64,000 nt of DNA from Bradyrhizobium sp. Arg816 (GCF_029989365.1 NZ_JAPRAQ010000017.1:1-64000); one strand, 5' to 3'; shown: positions 42,905-52,535, counted from the first letter of the stretch. Translations and numbers: made by a program. The notes: a model not told the origin generated them from the letters alone.

Positions 42905-43996
42905 CTATGAAACGGCCTTCCCGGAAACCTTGTCAAAAAGGTGCGTTCGCTCCAGATCGATGGCGACATCTATAGGGCGATCCGGCGCCGCAGACACACC
43001 GACTTGCATCTGCGCCGTGAATGGAAATGCGCCCACGGTTCCAATCACGAGAGTATGCGGCCCGAGCGGCTCTACGTCTTTCACCATCATGCGGACGGAG
43101 GAGCCCGCTGGCGCATCTTGCCGCAGCACGTGGTCGGGCCGCACGCCGAGCACAACCGGTTTGCCGATGCTCCCTGCATAGGCCGCCTCTCGGGATTTCG
43201 GCAATCTCAACGCCGTACCCGAGGGTTCGGTGAAGATCAGTGCACCGTCGCGAGCGGCAATCTCGCCGTCGATAAAATTCATGCTGGGCGCGCCCATGAA
43301 GCCCGCGACGAAGAGATTGCTTGGTTTCTCATAGATTGTGATCGGATCAGCCGCCTGCTCGATGCGGCCGCGATTCATCACCACGACCCGATCGGCCATG
43401 GTCATAGCTTCGACCTGATCGTGTGTGACATAAACGATCGTCTTGGCGAGACGGCGGTGCAATGCCTTGATCTCGGTCCGCATCTCGATGCGGAGTTTGG
43501 CGTCGAGGTTCGACAATGGCTCGTCGAACAGAAACACGTCCGGGCTGCGCACGATGGCACGGCCGATCGCCACGCGCTGACGCTGCCCACCGGAGAGCTG
43601 CTTGGGCCGACGGTCCACGTATTGCTCGAGGTCGAGAACCCGCGCCACGTCCTCGACGGCTTTCGCGATATTGGCGCGCGACTCGCCCCGCGCCTTCATG
43701 CCGTAGCCGATGTTCTCACCAACCGTCATATGCGGATAAAGCGCATAATTCTGGAACACCATCGCGCAATTGCGCAAGCCCGGGCGCAACTGCGTCACAT
43801 CGCGATTACCGATACGAATGGTTCCGCCGGTAACCGTCTCCAGTCCCGCTATCATACGCAATGTCGTGGTCTTGCCGCAGCCCGACGGTCCGACAAGCAC
43901 GACAAACTCCTCGTCGGCCACACTCAGATTAAGCTCCTCGATGATCTTGTAGGGCCCATATGCCTTGCTGACGTTCTCGATCTCGACGTGCGCCAT
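42905..43996 (-). CDS. CUT1 sugar ABC transporter ATPase (UgpC/MalK type)
   Basis: ATP-binding subunit of about 363 aa. The ATG at 43996 is the family start (MAHVEIENVSKAYG). Walker A is GPSGCGKTT (36-44), signature LSGGQRQRVAIGRAI, Walker B DVFLFDEPLSNLDA. A C-terminal MalK-type OB-fold domain (about 240-363, with LGVRPDHV) is present. It is the last gene of the operon that starts at deoC, 85 bp beyond the binding protein gene. Confidence 0.94.
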   Translation of the reverse strand: MAHVEIENVSKAYGPYKIIEELNLSVADEEFVVLVGPSGCGKTTTLRMIAGLETVTGGTIRIGNRDVTQLRPGLRNCAMVFQNYALYPHMTVGENIGYGMKARGESRANIAKAVEDVARVLDLEQYVDRRPKQLSGGQRQRVAIGRAIVRSPDVFLFDEPLSNLDAKLRIEMRTEIKALHRRLAKTIVYVTHDQVEAMTMADRVVVMNRGRIEQAADPITIYEKPSNLFVAGFMGAPSMNFIDGEIAARDGALIFTEPSGTALRLPKSREAAYAGSIGKPVVLGVRPDHVLRQDAPAGSSVRMMVKDVEPLGPHTLVIGTVGAFPFTAQMQVGVSAAPDRPIDVAIDLERTHLFDKVSGKAVS

Positions 43997-44081
43997 GGAT
44001 TCCTTTTTCCGTCCCCTATATCGACGGCCAACAAAGCCCGGATGATGCTCACGCATCATCCGGGGCAGTCTCCGCGAGAAG

Positions 44082-45542
44082 CTAGTTCTTCGGTGAGAGG
44101 CCCATCGCCGCGCGATAGGCGGCGAGCTGCTTCGCGCGGCCGAACTCATCGGTCAGGCGATTCCATTCCTTCGCGACCGCGTCCAGCGCGGCTTGCGGCG
44201 TGGTCTGGCCGGCCAGCGCCTTGCCAAGCTCGATCTCCACAACCTCGGTGTAGGAGAAATAGCCGGGCAAACGCATGTCGAGCGCAACGTTCTTGCCGTT
44301 GATGGAGTCGGCCTGAGCGCCGAGATATTCCTTGGCTTCCGTCGGCGAGAAGATCTTGCTCCACAACTCCAGATTCGTGGTGTGCGACTTGCGGTATGGG
44401 TTGACACCCGTGCCACCGGTAATCGCGGCTTGGCCGGAGACTTCAGGGCTTGTCAGCGTCTTGACGAAATCCCATGCCGCCTGCTGGTTCTTGCCCACCT
44501 TTGGCACGGCAATCTGCCAGCCTCCGAACGCCATGAAGGGTGCCGGCAGCACTGCCGGAAACTTGTCCCACTTCTTGGTTTTGGCGTTCCATATCTCGTC
44601 AGAGCCGGGGAGCACTGCAGAGCCCACCTTGCCGGAAATCTTCGATTGCTTGGGGTCGGCGGCGATCACGCCGGTGTCGCCCCAACCGATCGACTCGGCC
44701 ACCTGGCCGCCGGCCACGGCGGCATTGACCTCGCCGAACGAAAAGTTCAGCGCATTGGGCGGGCCAAGCTTGGAAGCGCGAATATATTCCTCCAGTCCCT
44801 TCACCCAGCCCGGATTGTTGATCTGGGCATCCATCGTTTCGGGGTCGAAGAACATCGCGCCCGGATAGTTCGGGTTGTTGGTATAGGCCGCCGCGTGGCT
44901 GAAGAAGAACCAGAACTGCTGGCCACCGCGACGGAAGGCCTCCGCCGTGCCCCAGAGTCCCTTGTCGGGGCGCTGAAAGAACTCCGCGATGTCGAGATAT
45001 TGCTTCCAGGTCTTTGGCGGCGCCAGGTCGTAGCCGTACTTGGCCTTGAAGGCGTCCTTCTCCTTGGGATCGCTGAACAGGTCGGTGCGATAGGTGTAGG
45101 TGTGAACGTCGCCGTCCATTGATTGCGAATAGATCTTGCCTTCCCACACCATCAGGCGCTCACGGTAGGCCGGCTCGACATCGTCCCAATCCTTGCCGGA
45201 CTGCATCTCTTTCGGCATCTCGCTGAGATAGGTGACGAAGTCGGGCAGCCAGGCCGGCGCAAAGCTGACCAGATCGAACGTCGCGTCCGATCCGGTAAGC
45301 GATGTAACGATCTTCGGGTAGAGCTCCGACCAGGGGAACTCGACCACATTGACCTTGCCGCAGGTCTTCTTGGTCCATTCGTCCGCGCCGAGCTTGAGCG
45401 CGGAGGCGATATACGGTCCGGTCTGCGACGCCACAGTCAGGGTGACGCCGGAGTAATCCGGGCTACAAGCAGCGTTCGCCTGGCTCGCGCTGCAAGCCAT
45501 CGCGAGCGAGGTGGTCAGCATCAGAAACGTCCGTCGCAACAT
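44082..45542 (-). CDS. CUT1 sugar ABC substrate-binding protein
   Basis: Extracellular solute-binding protein (family 1), 486 aa. Signal peptide about 1-24 (MACSASQANA). The body has VNVVEFPWSELYPKIVTSL and SGQAAITGGTGVNPYRKSH features of the family. It is longer than most family-1 proteins. The ligand is unknown, but its operon with deoC and a sugar kinase suggests a pentose, deoxypentose or nucleoside. Confidence 0.92.
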   Translation of the reverse strand: MLRRTFLMLTTSLAMACSASQANAACSPDYSGVTLTVASQTGPYIASALKLGADEWTKKTCGKVNVVEFPWSELYPKIVTSLTGSDATFDLVSFAPAWLPDFVTYLSEMPKEMQSGKDWDDVEPAYRERLMVWEGKIYSQSMDGDVHTYTYRTDLFSDPKEKDAFKAKYGYDLAPPKTWKQYLDIAEFFQRPDKGLWGTAEAFRRGGQQFWFFFSHAAAYTNNPNYPGAMFFDPETMDAQINNPGWVKGLEEYIRASKLGPPNALNFSFGEVNAAVAGGQVAESIGWGDTGVIAADPKQSKISGKVGSAVLPGSDEIWNAKTKKWDKFPAVLPAPFMAFGGWQIAVPKVGKNQQAAWDFVKTLTSPEVSGQAAITGGTGVNPYRKSHTTNLELWSKIFSPTEAKEYLGAQADSINGKNVALDMRLPGYFSYTEVVEIELGKALAGQTTPQAALDAVAKEWNRLTDEFGRAKQLAAYRAAMGLSPKN

Positions 45543-45569
45543 CGTCCAGTCCTCCCTACATAGGTTTTG

Positions 45570-46607
45570 CTATTTGATTGCTCCGAGCAGCAGGCCCGAC
45601 CGCATCATGCGGCTGAGCAGAGCTGCCATGATCATCATCGGAATGATGGCGACGAGCGCCGCGGCCGAGATCGCCCACCATTCGTCGCCGCGCTGGCTGT
45701 TCTGTCCCGCCACCAGGATCGGCAGCGTCTGCCATCTGGAATTGGTCAGGAACAGCGCGAACAGGAACTCGTTCCAGACGAAGGCGAGCGTGATCATGAA
45801 AGTCGCCAGCAGTCCGTTCATCGACATCGGCACCACGATGCCAAGGAAGATACGCCAGCTCGGTACGTTGTCGACCATCGCGGCTTCTTCGACCTCGATC
45901 GGAATGGCCTCGAAAAAGTCGCGCATCAGCCAGACCACGATCGGCAGCGAGAACGCGACGTAGCACAGCGTCAGACCGACATAGCTGTCGATGAGCTGGA
46001 AGCCGAGCCGGCCGATTTCGCTGTAGAGGAGATACAGCGCGAAAGCCGTGACGATCGGCGGAAACATGCGCTGGCTGACGAACCAGAACAGGATGTCCTC
46101 ATTGCCGAGGATCGGCCCCGGCAGCGGCAGGCGGTTGGCCAGGACTGCAGCGGCAAGCGCGATCGGGAACGCCAGCAGCAGCGCCTGCGCGCGGTTAAAT
46201 CCGAGCGAATTGTTGAACAGCAGATAGCCGCCGAGCGCGAGCAGGAAGAAGATCAGGCCGGCGCCGAAGCGCACCCTGAACTCGAACCGCACCAGCGCAT
46301 AGGCCGCCATTGCGCCGACCGCAGTCGCGATCGCCGCCGCCGACAAGCCGACGATGGTCGAGTTCAGGAAGGTTCGGAAGAACTCGCCACGGATGCCCTG
46401 ATAGAGATCGATGAAGGGTTGCAGGGTCGGGGTGAAATCGACGAACGGAATATAGGTCGGGCCACCGACAACGCCCGGGGGAGTCTTGAACGCCGTCACC
46501 ACCACCCAATAGAGCGGAAACGCCGTGATCAGGCACCATGCGAAAACTCCGACCGCGACCAGGCGGCGGCTCCAGCGCGACAGTCCGGTGAGACCTTGCC
46601 CGCTCAT
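45570..46607 (-). CDS. CUT1 sugar ABC permease (MalG type)
   Basis: Inner-membrane permease of 345 aa. The open frame runs to 46988, but the ATG at 46607 gives the family N-terminus and overlaps the upstream permease stop by 4 bp. The conserved EAA loop reads EEAAMVDNVPSWRIFLGIVVPMS. It is longer than typical MalG because of an extra hydrophobic segment around residues 115-165 (AALYALV to NRLPLPGP), giving probably eight membrane helices. Confidence 0.9.
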   Translation of the reverse strand: MSGQGLTGLSRWSRRLVAVGVFAWCLITAFPLYWVVVTAFKTPPGVVGGPTYIPFVDFTPTLQPFIDLYQGIRGEFFRTFLNSTIVGLSAAAIATAVGAMAAYALVRFEFRVRFGAGLIFFLLALGGYLLFNNSLGFNRAQALLLAFPIALAAAVLANRLPLPGPILGNEDILFWFVSQRMFPPIVTAFALYLLYSEIGRLGFQLIDSYVGLTLCYVAFSLPIVVWLMRDFFEAIPIEVEEAAMVDNVPSWRIFLGIVVPMSMNGLLATFMITLAFVWNEFLFALFLTNSRWQTLPILVAGQNSQRGDEWWAISAAALVAIIPMMIMAALLSRMMRSGLLLGAIK

Positions 46608-47479
46608 CGGCGCTTCTCCAGATGGGGCCGCAACAGCGCCAGATAGGTGACGCCGATGATCGTGATCGCGATCAGGAACAGGAAGCTGAGCGCCGACGTG
46701 TAGCCGAGATTGAACTTCTTGAAGCCCTCCTGATAGGCGAACAAGGTCAGGGTCTCGGTGTCGACCCCCGGTCCACCGCCCGTCATCACGAACACGGTGT
46801 CCATGATCTTGTAGCTCTCGATCAGGCGGATGAAGACGACCGCGGCGGAGATCGGCAGCATCATCGGAAAGGTGATGCCCCAGAACTGTTGCCAGGCGCT
46901 GGCGTTCTCGAGCTCGGCCGCCTCGTAGACGTCTTCGGGGAGCGTTTGCAGGCCAGCCAGCATCATCAAAATGATGAACGGCGTCCATTGCCAGATCTCA
47001 ACCGCGATGATGCAGGCGAGCGCCCAATGTCCGTTGGTCAAGAACGGCAGGTTCGCCAGTCCGAACATGGACAAAAACTGGTTGAGCGGCCCCATGGTCG
47101 GATTGAAGATCATGCGGGCAACCAGCGCGACGGCAACCGGGGCCAGAAGCATGGGCAGCAGCAAGGCGACACGAAACAGTCGCTCTCCGGGCACACGCGC
47201 GTTCAGCGCGAGCGCAACGCCAAACCCGATCACGTATTGCAACCCGACGGCGATGAACGCGATCAGCGTCGTCGTGAGGATGGCGTTCCAGAAGCGCGGC
47301 TCCTGCAACAGCGTAGCATAATTACCGAGCCACACGACCCGCGGCGGGATCGGTGGAATCAGGCGATAGCTGAGGAAGCTCGTGGTGAACGAATAGATCA
47401 GCGGAAAGATCGAGATCGCCAGCACGACGAGCACCGCCGGCCAGATGAAGACATGCTTGATCGGATCGTTCCGCATCAT
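46604..47479 (-). CDS. CUT1 sugar ABC permease (MalF/UgpA type)
   Basis: Inner-membrane permease of 291 aa with about six helices. The EAA loop is YEAAELENASAWQQFWGITFPMM. The start has two adjacent ATGs (47479, 47476). It begins 7 bp after the kinase stop, so the two belong to one transcript. Confidence 0.93.
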   Translation of the reverse strand: MMRNDPIKHVFIWPAVLVVLAISIFPLIYSFTTSFLSYRLIPPIPPRVVWLGNYATLLQEPRFWNAILTTTLIAFIAVGLQYVIGFGVALALNARVPGERLFRVALLLPMLLAPVAVALVARMIFNPTMGPLNQFLSMFGLANLPFLTNGHWALACIIAVEIWQWTPFIILMMLAGLQTLPEDVYEAAELENASAWQQFWGITFPMMLPISAAVVFIRLIESYKIMDTVFVMTGGGPGVDTETLTLFAYQEGFKKFNLGYTSALSFLFLIAITIIGVTYLALLRPHLEKRR

Positions 47480-47486
47480 GAGCAGA

Positions 47487-48410
47487 TCATTTCCTCAACA
47501 GGGCTTCAATCTCAGCGTGCCGCGGCATGGCAGGCGCAGTCCCCGCACGCGTCACGGAAATCCCCGCCGTGGCCGAACCGAAGCGCGCCGCTTCCAGTGG
47601 ATCGGCACCGCCCGCAAGCGCTGCTGCGAAGCCACCGACGAATGCATCGCCCGCACCCGCGGTTTCGACCACCTTGCCGGCGGCGAACGGCGGCACGTGC
47701 AGCGAGCGATCTTGCCCGTGAAACAGCGCGCCACGTTCGCCGAGCGTGATCAGCGCGGTGCCCGCTCCCTTGGCCAGCAACGCGTCCCCGGCGCGGCGGG
47801 CGCCGGCAAGATCGCTCACCGCGATCCCGGTCAGTGCCTCGGCCTCGGTCTCGTTGGGAACGACGTAGTCGCATAAGGCAAACAGGCTGTCGTCGAATGC
47901 GCCTGCGGGTGCCGGGTTGAACACAGTGATGCTGCCCGCGGCGCGCGCGATCTCGAGCCCGCGCTGCGCGGCCGCGACCGGTTGCTCGAGCTGTGTCACG
48001 AAGACGCGGCTGGTGCGGATCGCATCCGCCGCCGCGTCGACATCGGTGGGGCTGAGACCGTCTGCCGCTCCGCTCACCACGATGATGGCGTTGTCGCCAC
48101 GTGTCTCGTGGACATAGATGAAGGCGGCGCCGGTCGGCGCCTCCGCAGTCCTGGCGACGCGCGGCCGAATGCCCTCGGCTTCCCACGTCTTGATGGCGAG
48201 ATCACCGAAGGCGTCGCGGCCGATTCGGGAGATGAAGGTCACGTCTGCGCCTGCGCGCGCAGCGGCCACGGCCTGGTTCGACCCCTTGCCGCCCGGTCCC
48301 ATGGCAAATCCCGAGCCGGCGATCGTTTCACCGATCGCGGGCATGTTGCCGGCCCGGAAGGCCAGATCGACGACGAAGATGCCGAGCACTGCGACGCCAG
48401 TCTTGCTCAT
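47487..48410 (-). CDS. PfkB-family sugar kinase (ribokinase/deoxyribokinase type)
   Basis: Sugar kinase of 307 aa. The ATG at 48410 has a GGAGAG ribosome binding site 8 nt away; the GTG at 48419 overlaps the upstream gene. The N-terminal motif GSGFAMGPGGKGSNQAVAAARAGADV and the C-terminal VETAGAGDAFVGGFAAAL, with the catalytic Asp in GAGD, identify ribokinase-like PfkB kinases. Beside deoC, a deoxyribokinase role (2-deoxyribose to 2-deoxyribose-5-phosphate) is likely but inferred. A ribokinase with plain ribose specificity is the alternative. Confidence 0.9.
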   Translation of the reverse strand: MSKTGVAVLGIFVVDLAFRAGNMPAIGETIAGSGFAMGPGGKGSNQAVAAARAGADVTFISRIGRDAFGDLAIKTWEAEGIRPRVARTAEAPTGAAFIYVHETRGDNAIIVVSGAADGLSPTDVDAAADAIRTSRVFVTQLEQPVAAAQRGLEIARAAGSITVFNPAPAGAFDDSLFALCDYVVPNETEAEALTGIAVSDLAGARRAGDALLAKGAGTALITLGERGALFHGQDRSLHVPPFAAGKVVETAGAGDAFVGGFAAALAGGADPLEAARFGSATAGISVTRAGTAPAMPRHAEIEALLRK

Positions 48411-48415
48411 GGTCG

Positions 48416-48871
48416 TCACTCTCCGTCCGGCGCGATGACGCCCTTGGAAAACAGGAAGCAGCCGTAGAAGCGCCGCTCTCCCGTGGCGATCACGCAGTAG
48501 GCCGTCTTGGCCTTTTCATAGAAGGCATGGCGCTCGACTCCGACCAGCGGCCAGGAGCGTCCCTCGGCGCGGTCGATCGCGGCCTGCACCTCGCGCTGCA
48601 CGGGCGGCACCTCCTGGGGCTGGCCAACAATCTCCATGCGGATCGCGGCATCCTCGACGAACGTATCGAGCGGCAGCACCGAGAGGATGGCTTCGATCGC
48701 CTTTGCCGTACTGACGTTGTCGATGCGAAGCAGCTCGCCGAACACGGTCTGGCGCGCGATCGAATCGGCAGGGAAATTGGTGTCGCACACCACGAGGCGG
48801 TCTCCGTGCCCCATTGCGCGCAAGGCATAGAGCACGTCGGCATTGAGCAGTGGATTGATGCCCTTGAGCAT
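48416..48871 (-). CDS. RbsD/FucU-family sugar mutarotase
   Basis: Sugar mutarotase of 151 aa. The ATG at 48871 has a GGGAGGGA ribosome binding site. MLKGINPLLNADVLYALRAMGHGDRLVVCDTNFPADS is the FucU-like N-terminus, and the C-terminal ERRFYGCFLFSKGV matches too. These enzymes interconvert pyranose and furanose or anomeric forms so that a kinase can act. It lies 5 bp upstream of the kinase, supporting a common sugar substrate. Confidence 0.92.
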   Translation of the reverse strand: MLKGINPLLNADVLYALRAMGHGDRLVVCDTNFPADSIARQTVFGELLRIDNVSTAKAIEAILSVLPLDTFVEDAAIRMEIVGQPQEVPPVQREVQAAIDRAEGRSWPLVGVERHAFYEKAKTAYCVIATGERRFYGCFLFSKGVIAPDGE

Positions 48872-48953
48872 GTTGCGTCCCTCCCTTGTCTTCAAAAATC
48901 GCCCGGACTCTGATGGTCCGGATGCCAACCCGTATCACCGCAAGGTGACGTCT

Positions 48954-51344
48954 TTAGTCCCCGTAGGGAATCCAGATGTTCTTCACCTGCACCGCGTGGC
49001 GGAGCAGGATCGGACCTTCGCTCGCCACCCGGTCGTACCAATCGAGCGCCAGCCCGTGGTCGACCAGCGTGCGCTTGAGGTTGCCGACCGACAGTCGCTC
49101 CGCGGCCGTCGAAGCCTCCTGCGAACCGAACACCCAGAGCGCATCGACGTCGTCATGCTCGGCAAGGACCTTTATGAGCGCATCGTGCTCGCCGGTGACG
49201 ATATTGACGACGCCTGCCGGCACATCCGACGTCTCCAGCACCTGATGGAAATCGGTCGCTGCAAGCGGATGCCGCTCGCTTGGGACGGCGACGACGCGGT
49301 TGCCCATCGCAATCAACGGTGCCACCAGGCTGATGAAGCCCAGCAACGGGGCCTCGTCCGGACAGGCCACCCCGACCACGCCGATCGGCTCGTGCATGGC
49401 AAGCGCCACGCCGCGCAACGGCGGTGCATGGATCGTCCCCTCGTATTTGTCGGCCCAGGCCCCATAGCTGAACAGCCGTTCGATACCCGCCTCGACCTCC
49501 GCGCGCGCCTTGGCGGGCGAAACGCCGGTCATATCACCGATGCGCCGGGCGAACTCGTCGCCACGCGCGGACAGATTCTCGGCAAGGTAATAGAGGATTT
49601 GGGCGCGATTATGCGTCGTAGCCCGCGCCCAACCCTCGGCCGAGCGCGCGGCGGCCACCGCGTTACGGATATCCTTGCGATTGCCCTCGCCGGCTTCGCC
49701 AAGGTGCTTCCCCTTCGGCGACAGCACCGCGCGCGAATAATTTCCGTCGGGACGAACCTGCTTGCCGCCGACGAACAGTTTGGCGGTTCGGTCGATCGAC
49801 GGCGTGCCAAATCCGGCGCCGTCGTTAGAGGCCGCCGGGGATGGCGGCGGCACCTTCGCCCGCGCCTTCCGCCCGCTCCAGGCTTTCGGCTTGAGATATT
49901 CGTAGAGACCTTCCCGGCCGCCCTCGCGACCGAAGCCGGACTCGCGATAGCCGCCGAAGCCGACGCTGGCATCGAACAAATTGGTCGCATTGACCCAGAC
50001 CACGCCGGCCTGAAGCTTCGGCGCGATATCGAGCGCCAGCCCGATGGTCTCGCTCCACACGCTGGCGGCAAGGCCATAGCGCGTGTTGTTGGCGAGCATC
50101 ACCGCCTCGTCCGGCGTGCGGAACGTCATCGCGACCAGCACCGGGCCAAAGATCTCCTCGATCGCCACGGTCGATGACGGATGTACGTTCCAAAGCAAGG
50201 TCGGGGGATAGAAACATCCCTCAGCGGGGATCGGCCCCGGCGCCTGATACTTCTCAGCGCCCTCCTTGACGCCGGTTTCGACCAGCGCCTTGATCCGCTC
50301 GAGCTGCACCGGTGCGACAACCGCTCCCATGTCGATCGCCTTGTCGAGCGGCGGACCCACGCGCAGCGTCTCCATGCGGCGGATGAGACGCTTGCGGAAT
50401 GTCTCTGCGATCCCTTCCTGCAGCAGAAGCCGCGATCCGGCACAACAGACCTGGCCCTGGTTGAACCAGATCGCATCGACCACGCCTTCCACGGCGCCAT
50501 CGATGTCGGCGTCGTCGAACACGATGAACGGCGACTTGCCGCCGAGCTCGAGCGTCAGCGACTTCCCGCTGCCTGCGGTCGACTGACGGATCAACCGCCC
50601 GACCTCAGTCGACCCCGTGAAGGCAATCTTGTCGACACCGGGATTTTCGACCAGCAACGCGCCGGCAGCACCATCACCCGTCACCACATTCAACACACCG
50701 GGCGGCAGGCCGGCTTCCGCCGCGAGCTCGGCGAACAGCAGCGCGGTGAGCGAGGTGAATTCCGCGGGCTTCAGCACCACGGTGTTGCCGGTCGCCAGCG
50801 CGGGCGCGATCTTCCAGGCCAGCATCAGCAGCGGAAAGTTCCAGGGGATGATCTGGCCGATCACGCCGACCGGGACATGGTCGACGAATTCGCGCTCCTG
50901 CAATTGCGCCCAGCCGGCGTGATACAGGAAGTGGCGCGCAGCGAGCGGCACATCGAGATCGCGGGTTTCCCTGATCGGCTTGCCATTGTCGATCGCTTCC
51001 AGCACCGCGAACAGACGAGCATGACGTTGCAGCATGCGCGCGAGCGCATAGAGATGACGGGCACGACCGTGACCACCGAGCTTTGCCCATGACGACTGCG
51101 CCGATCGCGCGGCGCCGACGGCAGCCTCGACATCCGCTGCGATGCCCTGCGCGATCTTGGCCAGCGTCTTTCCGGTGGCCGGCTCGATCGTCGTCAGATG
51201 CTTGCCCGAATCCGGCGCGACGAATTTACCGGCAATGAAATGCCCAAACGTCGCGTCGTGCCGCTTCAGCCAGGCGCGCGCCTCGCCGTCCGCCTCGGGA
51301 GCGGGACCATAATCCATGGTCTCATAGTAATGTGCGATACTCAT
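48954..51344 (-). CDS. two-domain aldehyde dehydrogenase
   Basis: Protein of 796 aa. Residues 1-490 form a complete aldehyde dehydrogenase: Asn169 (IIPWNFPLLM), Glu266 (LELGGKSP) and catalytic Cys300 (GQVCCAGSR). Residues about 515-796 are a second, shorter copy (FVGGKQVRPDGNYSR, then VACPDEAPLLGFISLVAPLIAMGN) that lacks the catalytic cysteine region, so it is probably structural. It starts 2 bp after deoC. Oxidation of acetaldehyde released by DeoC is the natural role, inferred from context. Confidence 0.93.
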   Translation of the reverse strand: MSIAHYYETMDYGPAPEADGEARAWLKRHDATFGHFIAGKFVAPDSGKHLTTIEPATGKTLAKIAQGIAADVEAAVGAARSAQSSWAKLGGHGRARHLYALARMLQRHARLFAVLEAIDNGKPIRETRDLDVPLAARHFLYHAGWAQLQEREFVDHVPVGVIGQIIPWNFPLLMLAWKIAPALATGNTVVLKPAEFTSLTALLFAELAAEAGLPPGVLNVVTGDGAAGALLVENPGVDKIAFTGSTEVGRLIRQSTAGSGKSLTLELGGKSPFIVFDDADIDGAVEGVVDAIWFNQGQVCCAGSRLLLQEGIAETFRKRLIRRMETLRVGPPLDKAIDMGAVVAPVQLERIKALVETGVKEGAEKYQAPGPIPAEGCFYPPTLLWNVHPSSTVAIEEIFGPVLVAMTFRTPDEAVMLANNTRYGLAASVWSETIGLALDIAPKLQAGVVWVNATNLFDASVGFGGYRESGFGREGGREGLYEYLKPKAWSGRKARAKVPPPSPAASNDGAGFGTPSIDRTAKLFVGGKQVRPDGNYSRAVLSPKGKHLGEAGEGNRKDIRNAVAAARSAEGWARATTHNRAQILYYLAENLSARGDEFARRIGDMTGVSPAKARAEVEAGIERLFSYGAWADKYEGTIHAPPLRGVALAMHEPIGVVGVACPDEAPLLGFISLVAPLIAMGNRVVAVPSERHPLAATDFHQVLETSDVPAGVVNIVTGEHDALIKVLAEHDDVDALWVFGSQEASTAAERLSVGNLKRTLVDHGLALDWYDRVASEGPILLRHAVQVKNIWIPYGD

Positions 51345-51346
51345 GC

Positions 51347-52375
51347 TCAGCCCACGGGATGACGGTTGAAGGCCGAATAGCGGCCGGTGACGTGATGCTC
51401 AAGCTGACGCTCGATGTCGGCGAGCAGGCTCGAGGCGCCGACGCGGAACAGATCCGGCTCGAGCCAATCGCGTCCCAACTCCTCCTTCATCAGGAACTGG
51501 TAGTTGAGCACATCCTTCGCCGTCGAGATTCCGCCGGCCGGCTTGAAGCCGATCTTGAAGCCGGTCCGCTCTTCATAGACCCTGATCATGCGCAGCATCG
51601 CCAGCGTCACCGGCAGCGTGGCATTGACGCCTTCCTTGCCGGTGGAGGTCTTGATGAAGTCCGCGCCGGCCATCATGCAGACCATCGAAGCCTTGGCGAC
51701 GTTGCGCAGCGTTTTGAGGTCGCCGGTTGCGAGGATCGTCTTCAGATGCGCATCGCCGCAGGCTGCGCGGAAATCCCGGACCTCGGCGTAGAGAGCGCGC
51801 CAGTCTCCGGTCAGCACATGCTCACGCGTGATGACGATGTCGATCTCCTGCGCACCGTCCCTGACGGACGCCTCGATCTCCTTGAGTTTCAGATCGTGCG
51901 GCACGAGACCCGCAGGAAATCCAGTCGAAACCGCAGCAACTGGAATGTCATACCCATCGAGCGCCTCGACCGCGGTTGCGACGAAACGGTGATAGACGCA
52001 GATCGCGCCCGTGTGCAGCCCGCGACCGGCAAAGCCGAGCGCTTCGAGGAGGTCGCTCCGTAATGGCGCCCTCGCCTTGGCACAAAGGCGCTTCACCCGT
52101 TCGGCCGTATCGTCGCCGTTGAGCGTCGTCAGGTCGATGCAGGTGATTGCCTTGAGTAACCACGCCGCCTGCGCGTCCTTCTTGACGGTGCGTCGGCCCG
52201 GCAGGCTCGCAACACGTCGCTCGGCGGCGGACAGATTGATCCGGATCTCATCGACCCAGTCCATCTCGAGCGCGCGGCCGCTGTTGCGCACGATCGGATG
52301 CGGATGATTGTGATCCCGTGCATGCGGCTGCACCGGCACCGCGGATGGATTTGATATCAAGACGCCCTGCGCCAT
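51347..52375 (-). CDS. deoC: deoxyribose-phosphate aldolase DeoC
   Basis: Cleaves 2-deoxyribose-5-phosphate to glyceraldehyde-3-phosphate and acetaldehyde. From the ATG at 52375 it has 342 aa; the frame opens earlier at 52456. Key segments are DLTTLNGDDT, EIDIVITREHVLTGDW, and GADFIKTSTGKEG with the Schiff-base lysine. It is the first gene of a long operon and divergent from the DeoR-family gene, with a TGTTA-N6-TAACA palindrome between them. Confidence 0.96.
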   Translation of the reverse strand: MAQGVLISNPSAVPVQPHARDHNHPHPIVRNSGRALEMDWVDEIRINLSAAERRVASLPGRRTVKKDAQAAWLLKAITCIDLTTLNGDDTAERVKRLCAKARAPLRSDLLEALGFAGRGLHTGAICVYHRFVATAVEALDGYDIPVAAVSTGFPAGLVPHDLKLKEIEASVRDGAQEIDIVITREHVLTGDWRALYAEVRDFRAACGDAHLKTILATGDLKTLRNVAKASMVCMMAGADFIKTSTGKEGVNATLPVTLAMLRMIRVYEERTGFKIGFKPAGGISTAKDVLNYQFLMKEELGRDWLEPDLFRVGASSLLADIERQLEHHVTGRYSAFNRHPVG

Positions 52376-52392
52376 CGGTCCGCCGTGCGATG

Positions 52393-52443
52393 CTAGCGAA
52401 TCGGCAGAAACGGCAGATAGACTGAATGTGCCGATTGCAACAT
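52393..52443 (-). CDS. possible 16-aa leader peptide before deoC
   Basis: An ATG at 52443 with a strong GGGAGG ribosome binding site 5 nt away opens a 16-codon frame (MLQSAHSVYLPFLPIR) that stops 17 nt before the deoC ATG at 52375. The deoC ATG itself has only a weak GGCGGA site. This could be a leader peptide or simply mark an alternative, longer deoC start in another frame (52456). Confidence 0.2.
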   Translation of the reverse strand: MLQSAHSVYLPFLPIR

Positions 52444-52519
52444 GCGATCCTCCCATCCCTTGCCCGCTGGAGCTTCTGCTGCCTGCCGAAGCTGACAGCG
52501 AAACGCTCTTCGGATCAGA

Positions 52520-52535
52520 TGTTATTATTGTAACA
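52520..52535. promoter_or_regulatory. DeoR-type operator between deoC and deoR genes
   Basis: TGTTATTATTGTAACA: perfect inverted arms TGTTA/TAACA around 6 bp. It lies between the divergent deoC and DeoR-family genes in an A+T-rich stretch. Weaker ATTGTAA and ATTGTCAA half sites follow at about 52560-52578. A very similar sequence lies upstream of the CUT2 operon (57353-57367). Confidence 0.65.

Noticed and set aside
46608..46988. N-terminal extension of the MalG-type permease
   Set aside because: It overlaps the upstream permease out of frame; the ATG at 46607 overlaps its stop by 4 bp and gives the family start.
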